Shown one piece after another: positions 49,601-61,600 of a stretch of DNA of 64,000 nucleotides. The stretch lies in the NCBI GenBank assembly GCA_947561715.1, contig OX387201.1:1382001-1446000 (forward strand), given 5' to 3'. The DNA comes from Ascidia mentula (taxonomy: Eukaryota; Chordata; Ascidiacea; Phlebobranchia; Ascidiidae). Below the pieces are notes generated by a model. The model did not search any database. It was not told the origin of the DNA and worked only from the letters and a program-made list of their open reading frames with translations. A program made the position numbers and the translations under genes. The stretch's first letter is position 1; each line of letters opens with the position of its first letter.

Positions 49601-52600
49601 ATTAAGAAAAGACTTGATTGATTTTAGCTATGTTAGTACGTAATGTTACTTTATACAACATGTGGGAGGTAAAACAATAAGAGCATTTTATAAAACTACG
49701 AAACAAAGTTACAGGCGGTGATTGGCAACATTGGTAAAGTCGCCTGACCCAAATACTAATCACAAATCCTGATCGGGATTCGTGGCCAGGATATCCTTGG
49801 TTCGAATCCCGGTTCCATCAAAAACAAATAAATAAGATAAAGGACAGAGTGGATGCCAACATCGACCCTCAATATTTGATTGTGACTGGCGTTCGGAAAT
49901 CAAACTCTGGGGAAGTTTTAGGAGAAAAAAACACAAACAGTTGCCAAACTTGTAAGGATAAAGACAACACAACTCTGTTTTCATTTTCAGCAATTAAGGC
50001 TGCATAATCTGACGTCATCACGACCATCAAGTGACGTCATAGGTCACAACTTGCCTGTGGATTTCTTGTCTGAGCGAGAATCTCGAGTAGTTCGTCATTG
50101 GAGAGGAAATAAAACCTGGAGAAAATGACTCGTTTCGACTCGAGGTAAGCTTCAAGACATTTCTGGATCTGGTCGAGTAGAGCGTTGTTGTTCTGGAATT
50201 GTTCAACCAACCCTGGTTGCGTTGCGGCTCTGTGGAAAGTGTGTTGTCAGCTTTGGAGGTTGTATTGGTATATAATTGTATAACGAGGATAGAATTGCCC
50301 TTGATAACTTTGTGTGTCCACCTGCCTAAGTATAATTGCACGGCCGCGCATAGCTAAATTGAATGAGCCAGGTGGTGAGGTGCAGCAAGGAAGATAAAAA
50401 ATCATTAAACCGAAAGCGATTTGCAAACAATGAATTCATGATAGTGGAACAGCATAACCATGTATTGGGTTCACCAGTTCTTCAAAAAATAAACCTCCCC
50501 AGTGCCCATGAAAACTATATAACCACCTGAGAGCATTAGGGAGTCGGTTGACTTTGCGCATAATTTCCTTCCAAGATTTGTCGACCGTCATAAACATCTT
50601 AGCTTCGGCCGGTAGTTGGCGCTGTATGTCGGGAGCACTGAAGATCGACTCGAGGTAGAGCCAGTTGCGTTGGCATGTCAACCATTCATCCTGTGTGATG
50701 TCACAAACATCCATTAAATACTTATATTGTGTATTCAGCTACAGGTATGTTGTTAGTTTACTTTGAACTGGAAAGTTTACGGATTTGTCAGCTTTTTTTG
50801 CTTTTCAACCACTGAATTTTGAGCTTTGTTTTTACCACATATTTCTACGACTTAAGTATTTTTGTTTTTTTTACCCGGACTTTTTTCGTCTCTACTAGGT
50901 CTGTATGGCTGTTTTAAATGTGTGTCATATATGATGACAAAAAAATAGATGTAATCTTGTAGAATTGGGCTTTTCCTCAACAAAGTTAATCGGGTGAGGA
51001 CGTTATTAGCGGGTTGAACTTACCAGAGTGTCGTTCATCAGGTTGAGTTGCTTCTGCCAATCGTCGACCTTATCCTTGATCGGACCTACGTAACGTGATG
51101 ACGCAATCGTTGCCACGGAGACGCGGCTGTCGTCAAGTTGTACCTAGCAACCGATGAAATATGTGAGATTGACATACTATGTTATTCATTGAAACATGAA
51201 GGCATTTTTACCTGAATATCGTCAGTTCCACCCAGGATAAAGACGTCCTTGGAATCTCTGTGAGGAAGAACCGCGAATTCAGTCGCCTTCCACGAATCTT
51301 CCACCTGTTCGTATCGGAGTTTGTTAATTTGGGCAACGGAAGCTTTAATGTTCAGTTTTGCCATAAATATGAAAATGTATCGCTTTGACAACAAATCCTG
51401 ATTTTGATAATATTTTTAAAAAAAACTGTGGGAAACGACCAAGGAATATGACAGCAAATATTGAAAAAAAGCCTGGCTGTTCTTTGTGTGTGTATTGGAA
51501 TATGACAGATACATGTGTTTGGTTGTCACGCGTTATAACTTATGCGAGGTTACTTGTGGTCAATTCCGTGATTGCATACCGGGGTAGGGAATCAAACCCA
51601 CCACCTCCTACCTTCTTAAGCATGGTTTCAAGGGACGCCTCCCCAGACGCTTGGCCAGAAACCTCCTCAATCGCTTCGGCATTCTCGAATGTTCCCCATT
51701 CGTTGAGGTTTCGGAAAGTCAAGGATTCGTCTTCACCATCGGCGTCCTTTGAGCCTAAAACACCCAGCGATTAATTTAATCTTGGACAAACACAAAATAC
51801 AGTTTAATCTAATTGTCAACAGCGATTGATTCATCGCCAAAATTGCTCATCCTGCTGTCTGTCAAACGCATCGAATTGAGATCTGTTTAGGTGAAATTCA
51901 GGCCCCGCATTCGTTTTGTCCTAATCACCCCCGCATTTTCTTAAATTAGCCCTGGCAACGCAGATGAACAGAGGAACAAAATGAAACCTCCAGGTTGACC
52001 AAAAACCCACGCAGAGCCAGTGACCGACAAAAGAAACTCATTTTTACCATTACAATAATAAGGACAACATTGTTTTCTCATTCACTTACTCTGTCCTGGC
52101 GTCGGCAACTTCTGACCAATGACGGTCTCTATCGCCTCCCAGTGGCGAGACTTCAAGAAGGGATTTCGCAAATTTGTTATCACCGGCATCTATAGTGTGA
52201 CGCAACAGTGAGTTACGCTGTAATGTTGGTGAGCTTCGGTACGTTTATTGCCCTACCTTGTCTCGCATATCGTTGACTTTGCCTTTCAGCACGGGTACTA
52301 CGTCATTCGGGGGAAGTCCCTTCTCGAGTTGGTGGGAGAACTTTCCATATTTGGCAACCTGGCAACGGAAACGGACGTTTTTTTAAAAAAAAAATGCTTT
52401 ATTGTTTCATGCCATTTTTTTAAAGAAGGGATTTCACGATAATGTGACCGGTTGCAAAAGTTTTAAACCAACCATGGCTTTTTTCTGGTTGTGAGTCAAT
52501 TTTGTCTTTTCTTTCAATCACAAACGCACGCAAATGTGCTTTGGGAGCCCAGATATTGTACTTTGAACACCGCAATAACCACTGACCTGCATGTTCATGT

Positions 52601-55600
52601 TTTCTGGTTCCAACGAATCGAACTTCACGTCCAACCACTCGTTATAAAGAACATCCCACTCATCCAACGAGTTCCAGAGCAGATCTTTCAACTTCAGTTC
52701 AGCGTGGACTTCCTCCAACTCGTCAAACTTCGTCGCTTCGACCTGGAAACCCGAAGGTTTGAGGGTTTACCAAATCCGTTTAATAACATGTAGTTGTATC
52801 GGAGACGTTCTGAAGCAATCCATCATCAAATATTGTCAAACCTTAAACTTCTTCTGATATCCCTTGTATTGGAACGCTCTCTTCTGCAGCTCCTCCATGG
52901 ATGTAATCATCTTCTGAATCGTTCCTTTTACTTTGGTTTTGTCCGATTTGTAATCGAGAATAAATGGATCCTGGCCAATTGGCAAAAACAGGTAAAAAAG
53001 TGCGTAATATGTAAGAATCAAAACTTTTTTTTATGAAACTCATTATTTTTTGCACGTAATGGCTAAAATAGCGATTGCTCAGGCTGAATGACTTGTTTCT
53101 TTTCATTCAAAACACATTCAAGTGATAATGCAAACCATGTTAAAACGATAAAATTCACTTTAAGGTTAAGTAACTGGTTGAGGTTAAATAACACCCAAAA
53201 TACAGTAAGAATCATTTATTAAAACTTTTTTCTCGTCGTTACTTTGGCATTTGAATGAACTAATAACATGTGTTCGGTTTTTAGTCAAGATAAAATTTCA
53301 AACCTGGCTTTCTTGTTTAATGGCCTTGACTTCCTTTCCAAGTTCGGCGATATCCTTATCCAGGTGGTTGCAGAATTTATCGATATTTGCATCGCGTTCC
53401 GATACCGATTTATCGATCGCGTTACGCACGGTATGTATCGATGGACGGAGGGTCTGAAAGAAGGTATCGTATCGGTGACAAAGGATAATTCGAAACTCGG
53501 AAATTATTGACCATTTCCTGAAGTTGTCAATGAAAAAAATGTTGATGAACTTCAGTTCAAAGGAAAAGTTTCCAAACCGTTAATTTTACAGGTTTCGCAG
53601 CCCAGGCATTGCAGCCTACCTGGATTAGCCACTTTTTGCATGAAACATTACTGCGCGTTTTCAAACCATATATTTTTTTAGCACTGAAGCCAATACATGT
53701 TTAGCTAAAATTACTTTCTTGTAGTAATATTGAACAACAAAATCATACCTTGTAAACCGCGAAGTCTTCGGGCGGTGTTGGGACTTCGTATTTATCGATA
53801 AGGTCGTACATCATCACCACGATACTGGACATCTCGTCGAGCGGTTCGATTCTTTCCTGTATCTCATCGAGGAAGGAAAGCGAATCAACAAACTCGATCG
53901 TGGAAGCCGGGACCATTTCCAGCTTAAACTGGGCGTCTTGGGCCTCCGATATGATGGCGTCCATTTGGCGTTTTGCCAGTTTGGGAAGGAGTTCGTTGAT
54001 GGCCTGCGGTAGAGAATGAATGTGAAAATACGTCCACAGTATTGAAATATAATAACAAGGATTCCCAAAAGTGGATTACACAACAAAATACGAAGGGTTC
54101 TGTCTGGTTTCAGGTAAATATAGGCAAACAAAACTTGTCTGTTGATCTTTTGAGCAATAATTGCATGAGCACCGGGAAAAAATGAAATAAAATACGACAA
54201 TTTTGGTGAAAAACGTTTGGGTTCAGCAGTCGTAGCTGTGTTTTATCCAATTTATTGTAAGTAGTAGTTTCAATTCGTTACGCAAAATATTTCCATTCAC
54301 GCATTCCTTTTACCTCCAGACATCTCAATGGGTTTGGAATTAGTCTGTCTTTGAGTTTTGTGGCGTCGACGAGCAACATACCGAGTGGTCGCTTGCTTTT
54401 AATCGAAACAGCTGCCTTGTGTTGGTTGTGATAACGGTCCAAAGACTCCGAGAAAAACCTGAATTAAAATAACTAAATGTGTTTACGAATGTTGTAAATG
54501 TTGTGCTGGTTTGAAACTTGCAAGAAAGAAGCCAAATAAGGTAACTGGGAGGCTTATAACAATGATATCTGTCTCACCATAAAAGCAACCACATTAAAGA
54601 ACGTAACCCTAACAACAATGATGTCATAACCGTTAATCGAATAAACATTGCCTTTTTTGGCCCCCAAAAAATGGAGTAAAATTTCAAAAAACTTCAGTAA
54701 AGGTTGCAACGTACGTGACATCATGATCGTCATCATGTATCTTCCCGAGGTCGAGGAGTTCGTTTTCACGATAAAACTCGTGGAAGTGGGAGAGGGTATC
54801 GGCGTAAGTATCAGCTGAGTGGAAAGCACGACTCGCACATTCCTGCAAAGCGAGATTTTGTGATAATGTAAATTATCACATCCAGGCTGTTACTGTTTAC
54901 GGTTTTGGAAATAAATAACATTATAGTATCAAAGTAATGTTGGTCATACAATCTTGTTAAAAACTCGTAAAGTTTAAGCATATACCAGTTCTTTTTGATA
55001 CCACAAGCAACTCTTTTAAAAAAAAGCGGTCGTATCTAATAAAGGGCAAACCGGTTCGTCGCATTATCAACACCAGGGTCTGAACCGCCGTCATGTAACC
55101 ATGATGATATATGTAAAACTTTCGACGCAAAATATTTAAACCTTTGAGAGAAATGCAGACAGGTGTACACACTGTTTCGGTCTGCAAATTCTCATCTGTC
55201 TATGATATGTACACCTGTCTGCAGCTCTCATTGATTTTTGTGGCTCTTTTGCACATATATGATTTGAGAGCGAGTTTTTAAGAAGTGTCAACGGAACTCG
55301 CATGTCCACAAACCTTGATATTTTCAACGAGATCCAGGAGATGTCGATCGTCCTCAAACATGGCTCCCAATGAGGGGCCGTCCCCACATGTCTTCTCTTC
55401 AAACTTATTGTTTATGATCGGTCGAGTGAAAGCCTCGAAATAATAATCCGTAACCAGGTTGGAGACGGATAGAACGGTCTCTTGGAATCTACATAAAAGT
55501 ATTTAAACGTTGCATGTTTAATAAGAGGATTCTGCATTGTCACTCGTATATTGCAGGACATACACTGTAGGACGTTATAATAAAACCCTTACAAAACGAG

Positions 55601-58600
55601 TATGATAATATATTCGATAATATCCGATTGTGTTCTACAACCTTATTGCTCAAATAATTGTTATCCTTTCCAAAACAAGTTAACAACACGCTGTTTACCC
55701 AAATTACTACAAGGATGAGGACCGAAAACCCGAACAATGCAATTTTACCAAGATTTGTCTGTTAGACAGTTCGTGGTGCTAAAGGTCGCGGGTTCGAACC
55801 CCACCGGGATAGAAATCAGTCAATTTGGATTTATCGGGTAATCGTGGTTTTGATCCTGCGATGTCTGCGATGTCGTTTCGTTCCCAGGTAATTCATTTAT
55901 TTTATTTCGGTCACAACCGATAATTTGCAAAACTGACGAACACTTGTCGTACCACACCTTGTTATGACGTCACCGAGGATCTCATGGAAATCATCCACAC
56001 TGGGGAGGAAAGAGAGATTGTGGACTTCGAGGTCGAACTCTGTGAGGAAGAGGGGAGGGAGGACTGGAGACTCCTCTTCCTCATCAACCGTTCCTGTGGA
56101 TTGCCGATATTTTATTTTACTTTTGGAAAAAAGGGAGATTGAAGGAAAGACCAGATTGTCGACCTTGCAATGTTACGTCATCGCTTCTACAAAATGTGTG
56201 TGAACTACTTTTGACAAGATTTCGAAAATAGTGACTACAACTATCCGTAAGCTTGCTTATAAACTTGTATTTTGTTTATCTTATAAAACATTTCTATTTT
56301 GATGCAGCAGCATGCAGCTGCTTTACAATTGATTTTAACACCAACGTCTCGCAAACTCCTGCAACAAATATCCGACCTGGTATGGTGGTAACAACAGTAG
56401 CGCTTTCTTCTTGTTGTGCGGGTGGTTCTTCTTCCTAGAAAAAAAAACGATACTTTAGAATTTTTTGCAAAACTCAGAAACTTAAACACAACACACCGTC
56501 TGTTGCTATGTTCATGTACATTCTAAGGCCGGGTTTCAAAATCCAAAGTCAAATAGATAAACGCCGTGGTAGTGTTTCATAATGTCTTGGTTAATTATTA
56601 TTATGTTCACCACTTTCAAAACTTAATTATTTTACAAAATTACATATTAGTTCAGTACACAGATGGAAAACCATTGGAATTGTTTGTATATCCACACAAT
56701 ACACAGTTGAATACAAAAGCAATGCGATACGTCGGTATTGTCACTTCCTTTGTAAAACATAACATCTGGAATTTAATCCTAGGTACAGGATTTCCACAAA
56801 CACAAGAGCTGTACAAGTCATGCAGTATTTAGCTGCGACTCGATCTCCATAAAGTTTTAATATACGTAATCTGTGGCATCAACTTATCATAAGATTAGTA
56901 TACTGTATGAAGTCACATTTGTTTTCGAAAATCTTGACCTCAAACCCTTCACACCGCCCATCAACCACACACACAAAACTCCCATCACAGAGATATCAGT
57001 ATAGAAATAAATTGACACATCGCAACGTGCATTCTTATTTGTGCCGTTGATTTTTCCTCATTTCAGTAAAATCAGGTTTGTTGCAATATTAACCCACCTT
57101 GTCCCAGTTCCTCAACGCATCCTCACTCGGTGTTTGGTTGAGTTGTTCAGTCAGGTAGTTGAGCAACGTAGACACAGAGTTCACGGCCAACACGTGCATC
57201 GTGTTCACAATCAAGTAATCGGACAACCTGCATTTATTTTGTGCAACGTTGTTACAAGCAATTCCTTGAACATTAAGGTGTAAAACGCGATTCACAACAT
57301 AACATATTTTGTGACGCTTTATGATTTGAGTTGTGCAGTTTTTAGGTGTTGCTATATGAGCTACTTTAAGCATAGAAAAAAAACGTTTTACTATTAGTTC
57401 ACATAACTGAGAACGGTCACAGTCTGACCTTACTGCGCCGGAGACGAACCGCTTTTACACAAGCACGGTCCAATGCATTTGTTTGTATTTGTTATTTTGG
57501 AGTGATCCGACAGTAACTACAAAGTCGAATACAAACCTGATGAAACTCGTGAGTCTTCGACAGTGGGATCGCTTATTTGCTTGTTCCGTGTACGTCATCT
57601 TTTCGGGGGCATCCCCGAACATGTCTTCGATCTGTGACTGTTGGGAAAAAGAAACCATTTCAGTAAAAGTTATTCCTATAAATTAAGTACACTTCACAGG
57701 GCGCCTGCATGACTGGATAATCCTAGTGGTTTTATCGGTGCACATGTTATATTTTATGTACCATGTATATTGTTCACGTGCGCAGTAATTTTGCAAAAAA
57801 AAAGGAAATTTGATATGATTCATTTTACAACTTCGTTCTGACCTACCTGTACAAGCATGGAAGACCCAGCAGTCCCTGGGATAGGTTGTCCGTCTTCCCC
57901 AATCATTCCAGGACTTTCAGTGTCGTAGAAATAATCGTCTGGTGTGAATCCAACTTCCAATAACGCGGTTCTGAAAATATTCACATTGAAATATAAAATT
58001 TGTTAAATTAATGGAAGTCTGGCCACGATTTTGCAATAAAACCATGTGATTTTTTATCACATTACCCGGAATTCGAACCCACGTTAGATTGGGGCTACCC
58101 AAAGTTTTATGTTCTGTGATCCCTATTACGGCAAAGAAAGCTCGTGTTTGAATTCAACTGTCCTTATGTGCCAAGACAATAGGAAAGAGCATTCATGTAT
58201 AATATATAGGTATTTAGCCTACTGAGTGATGCTACCCATTGCCCGTTAAGATTTCGTGGCAGTACAAACGCATACATACCTGCATGCGCTCCTGACAACC
58301 TCTTTAACCAAATCCCTGAACTCGGAAAGTCGACCTTGGACTTCAGACAGTTGTTTAAACTGGGCATCGCGGAACTGTACAAGTTGGTAAGTGTAACCCT
58401 TCTCAATGCGACATAATCCCATATCGCTAATGCGGTAACACATTTCTCTCACGTTGAGCAAAGCCGGGCGGAGTGACTGGAAAATATCACAATAGAAATA
58501 TGTAAGGTGTACGCTTCAGTATAAGTATAATATGGCACTGCATATAGATGCAAATTCTTTAAGCGTATGCTGAGATTAAATGACATGACACAACTAGACA

Positions 58601-61600
58601 GCATTATATTATGCAGTATGTTAACATATCTGATATTCCGCTCAATATGATTGTAATATTCCTTGTGCAGCTTTCACCAAAATTTAAATGCCGCTGATCA
58701 TTTCTTCAAAACATCTCGTAAGCTACGTGATGTGTTTCAAGCGTAAACATTCGAATGAATCTCAGAAACTTACCGGATTCAGTAGGAAGAGATTTTCCTC
58801 CAGAGCCTTCCGACACTTTTCTTTCTTATGATGTCGAACGTTTCGTCTCCACACAGCAAACGCCTTCCACTTCCGGAAGAGGTTAAAGGTTGGAATGTTC
58901 ACCAGTTGACAATAATATCTACAAAGTACATCAATGTTACAGAGGTTTTGGATGAAAGGGTTTGGGTTAACATTTTTTGCGTTTAAAGGCACTTGCAAAA
59001 TAAAGATTTTGCATTAACCATGGATTTGAACTCTTTTTTTTTCTAAAAGTCATTGAATAAAATGAAATATCGGTGAAATAATCGCTCTGTCAAAAACAAG
59101 CTGGCATTCCTAATGGTGTTTTAAATAGAAGCTGGTAAAGGAACGAATATTGCAACAAGATTAAGATTTATACTCAGTTCAAAGTAGCTATTTGTATGAC
59201 ATTAAAACCCAGGGTTGATTTGACTGGAAGTAAACTTTACACACCTGTATTCCTGTTCCCAGCGGTCGAGGTCAGTGAACTCTGTTTCGCCGCCGTGAAC
59301 TCTAGTAACCCCTTGCACACTGATGGTGGAATAATCGTCTGGAATGATGTTTTCGTGCGTCACAATCCGAAGGTTGTATGGAGAATATTCATTGGATGAA
59401 TGACCCACACGCGGCGTCATGTATAGAAACCCGATCCTTCTGCTGCAGAACAAGTACATAAATTGAATAAATTAAATGTGTTTTTTACTTGACCATCACT
59501 ATATTACTAAATTGATCAGAATATGGTGCAAGCAATGGTAGGTGATATCAAAGAGGTGCCAACCACCTTTAAAGTAGCATTGGCCTTGGGAATAAACAAA
59601 TTATGTTGAAAAGGAGTTCGCTGTGCAACATTTAAAATATACTGTCAGTTTAAAATACCAACATAAAAAATATCCAACTAGAACTAACAACTACACAATT
59701 TTTAACCAAGCAATATAGAACACATAACACATAACAAAAGACAAAATGTTCATTATATCAACTGCCGTTGATAAATAATATTTTTTTTCCTTTTTTTTTT
59801 CAACAGTAAAAAAATTCTTCTCAAATAACCTAGGTTGGCCTTGGAATCCATTTTTTACAAAACTTTTAGTGCAAAGATCCCAAGACCAAATACGGTTGTC
59901 AGTGGGATATCTATATGTTTACAAAAACATTTCTAGTCAAACAATTTACAGCAGACTTACTTAGTTTTCACAATTTCAATAATCTGTTGTGGTTCATGGA
60001 TGTCAGCTTCAATAATATCTTCAACAGAAAGCCTGAAGATTGCTGCTGGGTCCAGGGTGATCGATCTGGCACGCGAACTTCTTGAAGAACCGGCTTTCTT
60101 TGGATGCTTGGGTGGGATTGGTGACAAACGCTACAATAACAAGTGTATGACTTAAATTGTGACCTGTTGAGAAGCATGGATATGTTAAACCACTTCTTTC
60201 TACAATCTTATGTCTCCAATTTTTGAAACATAATTTTTTTCTATATCATAATTATTTTATTAGGCTTCCAGAGTAACTATAGTTACTTTGTATTGTCAGA
60301 ATCCCCTGATTGCCATAGCCAACAAAGACATAGTAACAGATTTTTTGAACAACATAAAATCCTAAGTCGCTTGTTTGACAAGGGTTTCATAGATGTATAT
60401 ATACATGTATATATATATTTAGGAACACAATTCACGGATAAACTCATATTCATAATTCTGAGAATAAAAAGACTGCCCCATACTGTTATTAACATCGTCA
60501 TGTTTAAACTGATAATGGCATAAGTTTTTGCCGAAACGTTTTAAACATGGCAATGTTAATAACAGTAGAGGGCAGTCTTTTTATTCTCATAATTATATAT
60601 ATTTTATCTGTAAAATATAGTGTACTTGCAATAAATTTACAAAACTGGAAACACATCAGGAAATACCTGCTTCTCCATAGATCCATGCATCTGTCTTGTC
60701 TGGTATGCAGGAGTAATGGAAACGCTTCCAACAGTTGCCGATCGCTTGCGAGAAGTCTCCCTCGTTGTTGAAGGAGGTCTCCACCCTTGTCTCATCATAG
60801 CAAGCCTGTTTTGCTCTTGAATGTAGCTTGGTTGATTGTGGGCTTGAAACAGAGCTAGAGTGGGCTGAAAGAATACAAACCAAGTGAAAGGAACAAGAAA
60901 ATATATCCATGAAAAATATTACTGTTGCTGTCAGGCATATTGTAATTTAATAGTCTGTTCTTCTGGCACAGCCAAAAATTGTTCATAATGTGCACAAACA
61001 AAAAATAAAAAGTGGAAAAAAATAACCAAAAACATATATTGGGTTGAATAAAATTACATGCAAACATATCAATCCGATGAATTAAAATAAATAGGAAACC
61101 ATATATGTATATATATCATGATACAAAGTTGTACTAAGGTGTATATAAACTTAATATTATGTAAAAACATTATTATGTCACCAACAGACATATTCAAACC
61201 GTTCAAAACAACTTGTTGCCTCCATTTACTGACACTACACTTATATATATTTTAAAACTATGGTTGCAAATAACAATCAGTAAATAACTCTTATGCTCAC
61301 CAAGGGTTCCAGACGAATTTCTTTTTGCTTTTCTCTGGTTGTCCTTTGAGCTTTAGTGATTCTTCGCAGTCCCACAGTTGCTGTGTTGTAAGCTGTCGAC
61401 TGTGCCGGTGCCATTGCGTAGAGGCGAGCTTTAAGTTTTGCCTCATCCATGACAGTACGTGGAAGTACTATCTCTGATGCACCTGAAAACACCAGTTGTG
61501 TTTGTTGCAATTGACAACCATGCTATGTATAATAAATGAACATCCAAACACACAAAATAGTGACCTTTTGTAGTGACCTTTTGCTTAAGTTTACTGATGG

